From Paraburkholderia sp. BL10I2N1 (GTDB taxonomy: Bacteria > Pseudomonadota > Gammaproteobacteria > Burkholderiales > Burkholderiaceae), in the NCBI RefSeq assembly GCF_004361815.1, contig NZ_SNWA01000001.1, positions 1,426,001 to 1,490,000 of the forward strand: a DNA stretch of 64,000 nucleotides, in the 5' to 3' direction. A model generated the notes under the pieces. The model did not search any database, was not told the DNA's origin, and saw nothing but the letters and a program-made list of their open reading frames with translations. Below, one piece after another: positions 18,090 to 27,336 of the stretch (the first letter of the stretch is position 1; the number at the start of each line of letters is the position of its first letter). The translations under genes were made by a program, and so were the position numbers.

Positions 18090-18762
18090 ATGCAATGCGG
18101 CTCGCCGCGGAGGTCTGCCTCGCCGCGTGCGGGGGTTCACGCTGATCGAATTGCTGGTTGCGATTGCGATCCTGGCGGTGATTGCTGTGCTGTCGTGGCG
18201 TGGGCTGGACCAGATCGTACGTGGCCGGCAGATGATTACCAGCGCGATGGAAGACGAACGCGTCTTCGCGCAGCTGTTCGACCAGATGCGGATCGATGCG
18301 CGGCAGGCGACCTCGGACGATGAAGCGGGCGAGGCGGCAGTATCGATTGGCGGCAGCGTGCTGCAGATCGTGCGTGCGCTTGATATGCCGGGCACGGCAC
18401 CGCGGCTGGAGGTTGTGCGGTATCGGATCGCCGATGGACGTGTGATCCGGTATGCGTCGCCGCCGTTAGGGAATGTGGGTGAGTTGCGGCGTGCCTTGCG
18501 CGGTGGAGAAAATGCGGACTGGAGCGCGGTGCCGTTGATGGGCGGTGTCGGAGCGATCTCCGCGCGTGCTTATGTGCCGAAGGTCGGCTGGACCGCCCAG
18601 ATGAATGATGTGCAATCCGCCATCACGCAGAACGACAATAATCTCAAGGTGCCGCAATTGGGGAATGCGCCTTTGCAGCGATCTGTCACCGGGCTTGAAG
18701 TGAGCATCGGAGGCAAGGGGTTGGCGCGGCCTGTGACGCGCGTGTTTCTTGTCGGAGAATGA
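18067..18762 (+). CDS. gspJ: Type II secretion minor pseudopilin GspJ
   Basis: A 231-residue minor pseudopilin overlapping gspI by 23 bases. The prepilin site RVRG-FTLIELLVAI is near residue 23. It makes the tip complex with GspI and GspK. Third-position GC falls toward its 3' end compared with the 5' half. Confidence 0.94.
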   Translation: MKPAGRCKCNAARRGGLPRRVRGFTLIELLVAIAILAVIAVLSWRGLDQIVRGRQMITSAMEDERVFAQLFDQMRIDARQATSDDEAGEAAVSIGGSVLQIVRALDMPGTAPRLEVVRYRIADGRVIRYASPPLGNVGELRRALRGGENADWSAVPLMGGVGAISARAYVPKVGWTAQMNDVQSAITQNDNNLKVPQLGNAPLQRSVTGLEVSIGGKGLARPVTRVFLVGE

Positions 18763-19892
18763 TGATGAAGTTTTTTTGTTCTTCGTCTGCGCGGTGCTTT
18801 GGTTCGAAGGCACCAAAACTGCAATTCCAGAAAAGAACAAAAACCGCCGGCGCAGCCATCATCACAGCCCTGCTAGTCGTAGCGCTATCCGCGATCCTGG
18901 TCTCAGGCATGCTCTGGCGCCAGCAGGTGCAAATCAGAAGAATCGAGAACCAGCGCCTCCTGTCCCAGGCCCAATGGGTAGCAAGGGGCGCGCTAGACTG
19001 GACGCGCCTGATCCTCCGTTCTGAGGGCGACACCTCCGCCGGGGTCACTTACCTCGGTGGCATCTGGGGCGTGCCAATCGCAAAGACACGCCTGTCCGAC
19101 TTTCTGGGCCAGATCGGCGAAGGCGGCGCCGAACAGGGTGCGGAAACCTGGCTGTCGGGATCGATCGAAGACGCCCAGGCCAAATTCAACCTGCGCAATC
19201 TCGTCTCGAGTCCGGCGCCCGGCGCGCTCCAGCTGAATATCCAACAGATCGAGGCATTCCAGCGCCTCCTCGCGCTCCTCGATGTCAATGGCCAGCTGGC
19301 AAAAAACACCGCAGTCCAGCTGCGCGCGAGCCTCGCGCAATCCGCGACTCGCTTCCAGACGCAGACCACCACCAGCACGACCACGACATTGCAAGGCGGT
19401 GCAATCGGCGGCGGCAATTTCACCGACAAACCGGGTCTCGACGACAGCGACGACAACTCCCCCGTCGCGCCGCTCCAGATGACGAGCGTCGACTCGCTGC
19501 TCGATGTTCCGGGCTTCACGCCCGAAATGGTCGCGCGCCTGCGCCCTTTCGTGACCGTGCTGCCGACGACTTCGGCCGTCAACATGAACACGGCTCCCGC
19601 CGAAGTCATCGCTGCAATTGTCCCGGGGATGAACCTGTCGAGCGCGCAAGCCTTCGTTGCGCGTCGCGCGACGGTGTTCTTTCATAACATCGGTGACGTG
19701 CAACTGGCGTTGCAAGGCGCGGGTGTGCAGCTCGCGGCGTTGGACCCGAACCAGCTCGACGTGAACACGAGCTATTTTCTGATTCACGGCCGCGTGCAGC
19801 ACGAACGCGCGGAAGTGGACCGCACGACGCTCATCTATCGCGATTCACTGACGCACACGACGCGTATCGTGCGTGTGCGCGACCAGCTATGA
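18759..19892 (+). CDS. gspK: Type II secretion minor pseudopilin GspK
   Basis: A 377-residue minor pseudopilin that caps the pseudopilus. The hydrophobic helix GAAIITALLVVALSAILVSG begins near residue 32, and GspK lacks Glu+5 as is usual. A helix-hairpin-helix-like region (VDSLLDVPGFTPEMVARLRPF) lies in the C-terminal half. The first 27 or so residues are an unusually long leader encoded by AT-rich DNA with poly-T and A-rich runs unlike the rest. Three overlapping ATGs (18759, 18762, 18765) follow GGAG; 18765 has the best spacing. Confidence 0.93.
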   Translation: MMMKFFCSSSARCFGSKAPKLQFQKRTKTAGAAIITALLVVALSAILVSGMLWRQQVQIRRIENQRLLSQAQWVARGALDWTRLILRSEGDTSAGVTYLGGIWGVPIAKTRLSDFLGQIGEGGAEQGAETWLSGSIEDAQAKFNLRNLVSSPAPGALQLNIQQIEAFQRLLALLDVNGQLAKNTAVQLRASLAQSATRFQTQTTTSTTTTLQGGAIGGGNFTDKPGLDDSDDNSPVAPLQMTSVDSLLDVPGFTPEMVARLRPFVTVLPTTSAVNMNTAPAEVIAAIVPGMNLSSAQAFVARRATVFFHNIGDVQLALQGAGVQLAALDPNQLDVNTSYFLIHGRVQHERAEVDRTTLIYRDSLTHTTRIVRVRDQL

Positions 19893-19920
19893 ATAACGTC
19901 TTTCCCGGAGAGAGTGGCCT

Positions 19921-21297
19921 TTGAGCACCCTGATCGTCCTTCTGCCGCCGCGTGACCCGGTGGTGCCTTCGCAGGAATGGCAGTTGCCGGAAATGCCGTT
20001 CCTGTTGCTCGACAAGGCGGGCCGCACGCAACGCGCCGGTCGCTCGGCGTTGCCGCTGCTGCCGCGCGCGTCGGCGACCGTGCTGATGGTTGCCGCGCGC
20101 GATCTGCTGATGATCGCTGCCACCGTGCCGCCGCTCAAAGGCCCGCGGTTGCGCCAGGCGCTGCCGAACGTCGTTGAGGATCAGTTGATCCAGGATCCGC
20201 AGACCTGTCACATCGCGCTCGATCCGCTACCGCTCGCCGGGGGGCAGCAGGTGCTCGCCGTGATCGATCGTGGCTGGTTCCGGTTCATCCTGGAAGGCTT
20301 TCATGCAGCCGGTCATCGCAACATTAGCGCGGTGCCGGTTACGCGCTGTCTGCCGGAAGCACTGACCGGCGCGACACTCCCCGCTGAGGCGGCGATCGCC
20401 GCGACAGCGCATGCCGGTGCCGATCTGCTGGCGACAGCAGCGGCGGGCGCAGGCTTGGGGGACACACCGGTTGCGCCCGTCGTTGCCGCCGTGCTCGGCG
20501 CGGTGGTATCGACGGCCCCGGCGCTGCTCATTGATGCCGCGATGGAAACCGGCGCGCCAGGCGTCGAACTTGCGATCGTGCGCGGCGCGCTGGGCGAAGG
20601 GCTCGCCGTGCCGGCGGCCGGCGTTCGCGCGACCCTTGCCGCGCTGGCAGGCACCGCGCCCACTACGCTTTATTCGCTCACGGAGGTGCCCGGCAACGAG
20701 CCGCGTCTCGCGTCAAGTGTAGAGGCGCATCTGGGCGGCGCGCAGCCGTTGCCGTTCGAGACGCTGGCGCGCCGCGCGCTCGAATGCCGCTTTGATCTGT
20801 GCCAGTTCGAGTTTGCCTCCCAGCCTTGGCGCCTCGACCGTGCGACGCTGCGGCGGCTGCGTGTACCGTTGCTGCTGGCGATTGCCTCGATCGTGGTGGC
20901 GATAATCGGTGCCAACCTGCAGTGGCTGATGCTTGCGCGCCAGCGCGATGCCATCACGACGCAGATGACCGAGTTGCTGCTCAACGCCTTTCCGAAAACC
21001 ACCGTCGTGCTCGATGCCCCCGACCAGATGTCGCGCCAGCTTCAGCAACTGCGCGTCGCGGCGGGTGAGCTGTCGCCGGGCGATTTCCTGTCGCTGGCGG
21101 ATGGGCTCGCGCGTTCGCTGGGTCCGATTCCCGTGAACGGGCTCGCGGCGCTGGACTATCACGATCGGCACCTCGAAGTGACCTTCAAGCCGGAAGTGAA
21201 GGTCGATCCTGATCTGGGCCGGCGCCTTGCGCGCAATGGCCTGAACGGCGCGATCGACAGCAATACGGGCAAGTGGACGATCAGGAACGGACAATGA
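19921..21297 (+). CDS. gspL: Type II secretion inner-membrane protein GspL
   Basis: A 458-residue bitopic protein. The N-terminal cytoplasmic actin-like domain binds GspE; a membrane segment lies near 320-340 (PLLLAIASIVVAIIGANLQW), followed by a periplasmic ferredoxin-like domain that pairs with GspM. The start is TTG at 19921 with GGAGAGAG upstream, an uncommon start codon here. A low-complexity Ala/Thr/Pro stretch lies around 140-200. It overlaps gspM by four bases. Confidence 0.94.
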   Translation: MSTLIVLLPPRDPVVPSQEWQLPEMPFLLLDKAGRTQRAGRSALPLLPRASATVLMVAARDLLMIAATVPPLKGPRLRQALPNVVEDQLIQDPQTCHIALDPLPLAGGQQVLAVIDRGWFRFILEGFHAAGHRNISAVPVTRCLPEALTGATLPAEAAIAATAHAGADLLATAAAGAGLGDTPVAPVVAAVLGAVVSTAPALLIDAAMETGAPGVELAIVRGALGEGLAVPAAGVRATLAALAGTAPTTLYSLTEVPGNEPRLASSVEAHLGGAQPLPFETLARRALECRFDLCQFEFASQPWRLDRATLRRLRVPLLLAIASIVVAIIGANLQWLMLARQRDAITTQMTELLLNAFPKTTVVLDAPDQMSRQLQQLRVAAGELSPGDFLSLADGLARSLGPIPVNGLAALDYHDRHLEVTFKPEVKVDPDLGRRLARNGLNGAIDSNTGKWTIRNGQ

Positions 21298-21797
21298 AAA
21301 CAGCACTTGCACAGACCTGGGCCGGATTCTGGGACGCGCGCACGACGCGCGAAAAGACGCTGCTGACGTGGGGCGGCGCGGCGGTGGGCGTGGTAGTCGC
21401 CTGGTCGGTGCTATGGGCACCCGCGCAGGAAGGCCGCGCGCGTCTGCGCGATACGCTGCCCGCTCTGCAGCGCCAGCTCGCGCAGATGACCGCGCAGGCG
21501 AACGAGGCGCGTGCGCTGTCGCCAGCGACTCAGGGTGTGGCGCCTACGGGCGGTGCGCTAAAAGACGCTCTGACGGCCTCGCTCACCGATCACGGCCTTG
21601 CCGCGACCCAGGTGCAGGTGCTTGGCAATGCGGTGCAGATCCAGATGAAGAATGCGCCGTTTCCGGCGTGGACCGCCTGGCTCGACGACGCGCGGCGGCA
21701 GTTCAAGGTGCAGGTCGTCGAGTCGCACGTGAGCGCACTGAAGGCCGACGGCCAGGTCGATTTGACGGCATCTTTGCAGCCGTCGACAGCCCGATGA
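21294..21797 (+). CDS. gspM: Type II secretion inner-membrane protein GspM
   Basis: A 167-residue protein with one N-terminal membrane segment (about 26-44) and a periplasmic domain that dimerises with GspL. ATG 21294 overlaps the gspL stop (ATGA); the frame opens slightly upstream at 21273. Length is typical. Confidence 0.93.
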   Translation: MKTALAQTWAGFWDARTTREKTLLTWGGAAVGVVVAWSVLWAPAQEGRARLRDTLPALQRQLAQMTAQANEARALSPATQGVAPTGGALKDALTASLTDHGLAATQVQVLGNAVQIQMKNAPFPAWTAWLDDARRQFKVQVVESHVSALKADGQVDLTASLQPSTAR

Positions 21798-21819
21798 ACG
21801 CGCATCGGCACGAAACCGC

Positions 21820-22599
21820 ATGATTTTCTGGATGCGCCGTTTACGTGCTGCGTTGCCGTGGGCGCTCGTTGCCGCATTGTCGAGCGGCACGGTGTTGCTC
21901 GTGATGCTGCCTGCCGCGTTGATCACACCGCAATTCGCGAAGGCCACGCACGGTCACCTGAATCTCGCCGATCCGGCCGGTTCGCTGTGGAACGGCTCGG
22001 CGACGTTGATGCTCGCCGCAGGTGACGATCTGTCGGGTGCGACGCTGCTGCCGGGCCGAATCGAATGGCGCACTTCGTTCTGGCCGCTTTTCACAGGCCG
22101 CGTGCGTATGCAGATGCGTCAGACCGACGCGATGCCGGACTTCGTTACCGTCGATGCTGCCGCACGAGGCGCGACCATCACTGGCGGCGGCATCGCCGTG
22201 CCGGCGTCCTTGCTTGCTGGCCTCGGCGCTCCGTTCAATACGCTCGATCTGCAGGGTGACGTGCGTCTTGCATGGACCGATCTGCGCATGTTTGACAAGC
22301 AAGCGTTCGGCAGAATCACCGTCACGCTGAATAATATGAGTTCGCGCGTGTCGCTGGTCAAGCCGCTCGGGTCGTATCAGGTTGTGCTTCAGGCGGAGGG
22401 CATGAGATCGACGGTCGATCTGTCGACGCTGAAGGGACCGCTGATGCTCGACGGTCACGGCATCGTGCAGCAGGCGGGGACGTCGTTTCAGGGCACGGCG
22501 AGCGCCGCGCCGGAGCAACACGACAACCTTGCGGGGCTGTTGAATCTCCTCGGCCGGCGCACCGGGCCGGACACCGTGGCGCTTACCTTCATTCGTTGA
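21820..22599 (+). CDS. gspN: Type II secretion protein GspN
   Basis: A 259-residue inner-membrane-anchored periplasmic protein, accessory in type II secretion and present only in some systems. One N-terminal membrane segment at about 12-35 is followed by a beta-rich domain (LADPAGSLWNGSATL block near 50-65). It is the last gsp gene; a GC-rich hairpin follows and the next gene is convergent. Confidence 0.92.
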   Translation: MIFWMRRLRAALPWALVAALSSGTVLLVMLPAALITPQFAKATHGHLNLADPAGSLWNGSATLMLAAGDDLSGATLLPGRIEWRTSFWPLFTGRVRMQMRQTDAMPDFVTVDAAARGATITGGGIAVPASLLAGLGAPFNTLDLQGDVRLAWTDLRMFDKQAFGRITVTLNNMSSRVSLVKPLGSYQVVLQAEGMRSTVDLSTLKGPLMLDGHGIVQQAGTSFQGTASAAPEQHDNLAGLLNLLGRRTGPDTVALTFIR

Positions 22600-22643
22600 G
22601 CGACGGCGCGACGCTCGCGACGATGACATTGCCAGGCATCAAG

Positions 22644-22670
22644 GGAGGCGGTTACTGCAGTGCCGCCTCC
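22644..22670. terminator. GC-rich hairpin between convergent genes
   Basis: GGAGGCGG pairs with CCGCCTCC across an 11-base loop, between the ends of gspN and the convergent efflux lipoprotein gene. There is no T run, so termination is a guess from position. Confidence 0.4.
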
Positions 22671-22680
22671 TGATCCATCG

Positions 22681-24228
22681 CTATTTCTGCGCGGGGTCCG
22701 ATTTCTGCGCGACCGCCTGCGGTATGGGCGCCGGCGCGGTGACGTCGCCCGTCTCGCGATCCATCTGCGAAGCGTCCCAGCCGCCGCCAAGCGCCTTGAC
22801 GAGCCCCACCGACGACACCATGCGCTGCCCGGCGATGCTCGCGAGTTTCTGTTCGGCCGTGAACGCGGTGGTCTGCGCGGTCAGCACATTCACGAAGCCG
22901 ACTGTGCCGGCCTTGTACTGGTTCAGGACAATATCGCGCGCCTGACGGGCCGAATCGACGGCCTGCTGCTGCACGACGATTTCCTGCGCGAGGATGCGCA
23001 GCGACGCAAGGTTGTCCTCGACATCCTGGAACGCGGCCAGCACGGTTTGCCGGTAGGCGGCGACGTCCTGGTCGTAGGTCGCGCGGGCGGCGTCGGTCTG
23101 CGCCTTGCGCAGGCCGGCATCGAAGATCGTGGCAGCGAGTTGAGGACCGAGCGTCCAGAAGCGCGACGGCACCGTCAGCAACTGCGAGAGCACCGAGCTT
23201 TCGAAACCGCCCGTGGCCGACAGCGTCAATGTCGGAAAAAATGCGGCGATCGCCACGCCGATCTGCTCGTTTGCCGCCGCGGCCTTGCGTTCCGCCGACG
23301 CGATATCGGGCCGGCGTTCGAGCAGCGCGGAGGGCATCTGCGTGGGCACTGCTGGCGGCGTTGCTACGAGCGGCGACGGCGGAATCGAGAATGTCGAAGC
23401 AGGTTCGCCGACCAGTACCGCGATGGCGTGCTCGTCCTGCGCGCGCGCGACGCCGTTTCCGATCGCAGCGGCCTGCGCGGATTGCAGCTGGGTCTGCGCC
23501 TGGATCACGTCCGAGCGCGCGACGATGCCCTGCGCGTACTGATTTTGCGTGAGTTGCAGCGAGCGGGTATAGGCCTCGACGGTGTCGTCGAGCAGCTTCT
23601 GGGTTGCGTCCAGCGAGCGCAGTGAAAAGTAGGTCTGCGCAAGCGTCGCCTGCGCGGACAGACGGGCGTTGGCCAGATCCGCGGCGGCGCCCTGCTGGCC
23701 AGCCTGCTGGGAGCTGACCGAGCGGCTCACCTTGCCCCACAGGTCCGGCTCCCAGGTGGCGTCGAGCTGGAGGTGATAGCTATTGCCGACCGAGCTTGGA
23801 AGCGAGCCTGACGTCGAACTCGAGTTGATATGCGATGACGAGCCCTGCCGTGTCGCGCCTGCCGTCGCGCTGATCACCGGGAAATACGCCGCACGTGCTT
23901 CGCTGACGAGCGCCCGCGCCTGCCGGTAAGCGGCGGCGAACTGCGCAACGGTCTGGTTCGACTGGTTGAGCTTGTCCTGGAGCGCGTTCAACTGCGGGTC
24001 TTTATAGATGGTCCACCACGCGCCGCGATCGTTCTGGTCGGCTGGCTGCGCAACTTTCCAGCCGTCAGCCGCTTCCTTGTACGACTCGGGGACTGAGACC
24101 GCCGGACGCTTGTAGTCGGGGCCGACCGCGCAACCGGCAAGTGCAACTGCTAACGTTGCCGCAGCGACGGCGAGCGTGAGTGCACGAGGCGCGGCCGTAA
24201 GCGGGCGCGTGGTGTGTTCAAACAGCAT
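22681..24228 (-). CDS. Outer-membrane efflux lipoprotein (NodT/OprM family)
   Basis: About 515 residues. TolC-like channel subunit of a tripartite efflux pump. A lipoprotein signal with lipobox LAGC (Cys near 33) is followed by VGPDYKRP, the family hallmark, and two repeated outer-membrane efflux domains rich in long helices. ATG 24228 has AAAGGAA upstream; the frame stays open to 24330 without a better start. It lies downstream of a small membrane protein gene on the same strand, with marR and an EmrB-type pump divergent. No periplasmic adaptor gene is present nearby. Confidence 0.93.
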   Translation of the reverse strand: MLFEHTTRPLTAAPRALTLAVAAATLAVALAGCAVGPDYKRPAVSVPESYKEAADGWKVAQPADQNDRGAWWTIYKDPQLNALQDKLNQSNQTVAQFAAAYRQARALVSEARAAYFPVISATAGATRQGSSSHINSSSTSGSLPSSVGNSYHLQLDATWEPDLWGKVSRSVSSQQAGQQGAAADLANARLSAQATLAQTYFSLRSLDATQKLLDDTVEAYTRSLQLTQNQYAQGIVARSDVIQAQTQLQSAQAAAIGNGVARAQDEHAIAVLVGEPASTFSIPPSPLVATPPAVPTQMPSALLERRPDIASAERKAAAANEQIGVAIAAFFPTLTLSATGGFESSVLSQLLTVPSRFWTLGPQLAATIFDAGLRKAQTDAARATYDQDVAAYRQTVLAAFQDVEDNLASLRILAQEIVVQQQAVDSARQARDIVLNQYKAGTVGFVNVLTAQTTAFTAEQKLASIAGQRMVSSVGLVKALGGGWDASQMDRETGDVTAPAPIPQAVAQKSDPAQK

Positions 24229-24448
24229 GCAATGAATTCCTTTCGGTCCAGCATTCGCGCGACGCAATCGCCGCAAACCGCCGCTGCAGGCGGCCATGCA
24301 ACGTGCGCGACGCCCGTGATGGTAGCGCACGCCATGCGCTCGATACGGAAAACTGAAAGGGTAATGCGATGGATGCGGAAGGTGTGTTACCGACGTTGTC
24401 GAGACGGTTACGTCTCGTTACCGTCGGCCGTGCGCGGCGACTGTGTCT

Positions 24449-24796
24449 CTAGCTGCGGGCGTCGCAACTCTGGCGAGCCTGCTTTCCCGCAGCGGCTCGG
24501 CAGGGCGGCGCATCGGCGCGAGTCTGGCAACTGGAGATGACGGCTGCCGTCCCTTTGGTCGTTGCCGTGGAGGTCACCAACGCGACCGGCACATCGGCGC
24601 GTTCGCGTGCGGTGCTGCCGTCGCGACGATTTCCAGCCCATGCGAACAGCAAGACCGCGATCGACCCACCCGGCAAGACGAATATGGCCGCGTACAGCGC
24701 CAGCTTCCACCAGCGATGCGGCCCCTGGAAAGGGCAGAGCGCAGAGCCAGTCAGGGAGCGGCCCAGGCCGCCAAGGGTGTTTTTCAGGTACAGCAT
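24449..24796 (-). CDS. Small membrane protein of unknown function
   Basis: 115 residues. I do not recognise a family. One clear hydrophobic segment (LALYAAIFVLPGGSIAVLLF at about 32-51) follows a Gly/Trp-containing N-terminus; the rest is polar and Thr/Ala-rich. AAGGATTT precedes the ATG at good spacing, and a minus-strand promoter with TTGAAA, 17 bases, TATTAT lies about 100 bases upstream, which supports it as the first gene of the unit leading to the efflux lipoprotein. The C-terminal half has less coding character than the N-terminal half, so the true end is less certain. Confidence 0.6.
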   Translation of the reverse strand: MLYLKNTLGGLGRSLTGSALCPFQGPHRWWKLALYAAIFVLPGGSIAVLLFAWAGNRRDGSTARERADVPVALVTSTATTKGTAAVISSCQTRADAPPCRAAAGKQARQSCDARS

Positions 24797-24894
24797 CGCG
24801 GAAATCCTTTTAGCACCGGCGGACGCCGTTGCCGTTCAATCGGTCAGAACATGGTCTCGTGACAGCGCAGATCGCGCGTAACTTATTGCCTGTC

Positions 24895-24929
24895 ATAATA
24901 TTGACTATGCAATTAAATTTCAAGATACT
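24895..24929. promoter_or_regulatory. Interleaved divergent promoters, efflux unit | marR
   Basis: Plus strand: TTGACT (24901-24906), 17 bases, GATACT (24924-24929), toward marR. Minus strand: TTGAAA (24923-24918), 17 bases, TATTAT (24900-24895), toward the small membrane protein and efflux lipoprotein. The two promoters occupy the same DNA, so polymerase can use only one at a time, a natural place for MarR-type control. A TGCCT/AGGCA palindrome (24993-25006) downstream may be an additional site. Confidence 0.65.
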
Positions 24930-25050
24930 TTGCGTCATGTCTGATTGACTGTTGTTTTTTGTCGAGGAGACCGATGCAGAATGCGGTTGACTTGCCTGCC
25001 CAGGCAGATAAAATTCGACACCCGTTCCCGATGTTTTCTGGCGATTTCCG

Positions 25051-25575
25051 ATGAGCGATGGCCCTTACAATGCCAACGAGATCCGCCTTGAGGCGAGTCT
25101 CGGCTATTACCTTTCCAAGGCGCGCAATGTGTTCGCGGAGCGGATGGATCAGGCGGTCGAACCCCTCGGACTCACGTCTTCGCAGATTGCCGTGATCCTC
25201 CTGTTGTCATGCGGTCGGGCGCATACGCCGTATGAGCTGTCGCGAGCCATGTCGTACGACAGCGGCTCGATGACGCGGATGCTCGACAGGCTGGAAAAAA
25301 AGGGTTTTATCGTACGAACCCGTAGCGATGCCGACCGCCGCATGGTCGAGCTGCAGCTGACGCCACAAGGCGCGGATGCCGCGAAAGTGTTACCGGGCAT
25401 CGGCGCCACCGTGCTGAACGAACAGCTGCGCGGTTTTTCCGACGCTGACCTCGCAACGCTGATCGATTTGCTTGCCCGCTTCATTGCGAATGGCCCAGCC
25501 GGTGACTCAGGATGCTGCGAAGTTGCGCCACCCGCGCCACCCGCCAGTTCATCGGCCGCAGAAAAGAACGAGTAG
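25051..25575 (+). CDS. MarR-family transcriptional regulator
   Basis: A 174-residue winged-helix regulator. MarR proteins bind DNA as dimers and often release it on binding a phenolic or toxic ligand. The DNA-binding core spans about 40-110, with helix-turn-helix LSRAMSYDSGSMTRMLDRLEKKGF and the wing RTRSDADRRMVELQLT. The C-terminus carries an extra Pro/Ala/Ser tail after residue 150, with two adjacent Cys. It lies between the divergent efflux lipoprotein unit and an EmrB-like pump, so it probably controls both. Confidence 0.93.
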   Translation: MSDGPYNANEIRLEASLGYYLSKARNVFAERMDQAVEPLGLTSSQIAVILLLSCGRAHTPYELSRAMSYDSGSMTRMLDRLEKKGFIVRTRSDADRRMVELQLTPQGADAAKVLPGIGATVLNEQLRGFSDADLATLIDLLARFIANGPAGDSGCCEVAPPAPPASSSAAEKNE

Positions 25576-25723
25576 ATAAACGGCGCTTTCTGAGCGCCGC
25601 AACACAGGCATTTATCTGTCTGGGCAGAAGGTGTCGAAGCATGCAAGATGCATCGTCAGCGTGGGTTTGACGGGCTGACAAGCATGCCGCGGCAAGCTTT
25701 CTGCGCGACACGGAGATCGATAC

Positions 25724-27289
25724 ATGACAACTTTGGCAACTGCCGACGCCTCCGCCCCACCCGCTGCACCGGCGCCGCTCGCCGGCGGTATGCTCGCGCT
25801 GCTCACCGTGGGTCTTGCGCTCGGCACCTTCATGGAAGTGCTCGATACGTCGATCGCGAACGTCGCGGTACCGACTATTTCCGGCAGCCTCGGTGTCGCG
25901 ACGAGCGAAGGCACGTGGGTGATTTCGTCGTATTCGGTGGCGTCGGCGATTGCCGTGCCGCTGACCGGCTGGCTCGCGCGCCGGGTCGGCGAGGTGCGGC
26001 TCTTTACCCTGTCGGTGCTGCTCTTTACGGTCGCATCGGCGCTGTGCGGCTTCGCGCAGAACTTCGAATCGCTGATCGCTTTCCGGCTGCTTCAGGGGCT
26101 CGTCTCCGGTCCGATGGTGCCGCTTTCGCAGACGATCCTGATGCGCTCATACCCGTCGGAAAAGCGCGGCCTCGCGCTCGGCCTGTGGGCGATGACGGTG
26201 ATCTGCGCACCGATCTTCGGGCCTGTGATGGGTGGCTGGATCACCGACAACTTCACCTGGCCGTGGATCTTCTATATCAATGTGCCGATCGGCCTCTTTT
26301 CGGCGACCTGTGCGTTCCTGCTGCTGCGTGGCCGCGAAACGAAGACCACGAAGCAGCGTATCGACGCAGTCGGTCTTGCGTTGCTCGTGATCGGCGTGTC
26401 GTGTCTGCAGATGGTGCTCGACCTCGGCAAGGACCGCGACTGGTTCAACTCGACGTTCATCGTCGCGCTGGCGATCATTGCGGTGGTGTCGCTCGCGTTC
26501 ATGCTCGTCTGGGAAATGACGGAGAAGGAACCGGTCGTCGACCTGTCGCTCTTCAAGGACCGCAACTTCGCGCTCGGCGCGCTGATCATCTCGTTCGGCT
26601 TCATGGCGTTTTTCGGCTCGGTGGTGATCTTCCCGCTGTGGCTGCAGACCGTGATGGGCTACACGCCGGGGATCGCCGGCCTCGCAACCGCGCCGGTCGG
26701 GCTGCTCGCGCTGGTGCTCTCGCCGCTGATCGGCCGCAACATGCATCGGCTCAACCTGCGGATGGTCGCAAGTTGCGCGTTTCTGGTATTTGCGTTCGTG
26801 TCGTTCTGGAACTCGAGCTTCACGCTCGACGTACCCTTCAATCATGTGATCTGGCCGCGGCTGGTGCAGGGGATCGGTGTCGCATGTTTCTTCGTGCCGA
26901 TGACGACCATCACGCTTTCGAGCGTCCCGGACGAACGGCTCGCGAGCGCGTCAGGCCTGTCGAACTTTCTGCGGACACTTTCGGGGGCGATCGGCACGGC
27001 GATCAGCACGACGTTTTGGGAGAACGACACGATCTTTCACCACGCGGTACTGGCGGAATCGGTAAACGCCTATTCGCAGAACACGATTGCCTATCGTGAT
27101 GCCCTGACGAGTCTCGGCATGTCCGGCTCAGGGGCAACGGCTCAACTGAACGAGATCGTCACGCAGCAGGCCTACATGATGGCGACCAACGACTTCTTCC
27201 GGATTTCCTGCGTCGCGTTTCTTGTGCTGGCGGGCCTCGTCTGGATCACGAAGCCGCGCAAAGTCGGCGGTCCGTCCATAGGGCACTAG
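25724..27289 (+). CDS. EmrB/QacA-type MFS drug exporter (DHA2, 14 TMS)
   Basis: A 521-residue inner-membrane proton-driven exporter of the DHA2 family with about 14 membrane segments. The EVLDTSIANVAVPTI start of TM1, the GWLARRVGEVRLF loop between TM2 and TM3, and the membrane arrangement fit EmrB. Such pumps normally need an EmrA adaptor and a TolC-type channel; the channel gene is divergent at 22.7 kb but no adaptor is seen. It follows marR by 148 bases, a gap holding a hairpin at 25581-25599. Confidence 0.94.
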   Translation: MTTLATADASAPPAAPAPLAGGMLALLTVGLALGTFMEVLDTSIANVAVPTISGSLGVATSEGTWVISSYSVASAIAVPLTGWLARRVGEVRLFTLSVLLFTVASALCGFAQNFESLIAFRLLQGLVSGPMVPLSQTILMRSYPSEKRGLALGLWAMTVICAPIFGPVMGGWITDNFTWPWIFYINVPIGLFSATCAFLLLRGRETKTTKQRIDAVGLALLVIGVSCLQMVLDLGKDRDWFNSTFIVALAIIAVVSLAFMLVWEMTEKEPVVDLSLFKDRNFALGALIISFGFMAFFGSVVIFPLWLQTVMGYTPGIAGLATAPVGLLALVLSPLIGRNMHRLNLRMVASCAFLVFAFVSFWNSSFTLDVPFNHVIWPRLVQGIGVACFFVPMTTITLSSVPDERLASASGLSNFLRTLSGAIGTAISTTFWENDTIFHHAVLAESVNAYSQNTIAYRDALTSLGMSGSGATAQLNEIVTQQAYMMATNDFFRISCVAFLVLAGLVWITKPRKVGGPSIGH

Positions 27290-27336
27290 CCTCTTTCGCC
27301 GCCGCGAGCGGTTGCGGCGCGGCGACGAAGCGCCGG

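Noticed and set aside
22652..23740. 362-codon open frame overlapping the efflux lipoprotein gene
   Set aside because: Arg/Gly/Ala-rich frame-shifted shadow of the real gene at 22681-24228.
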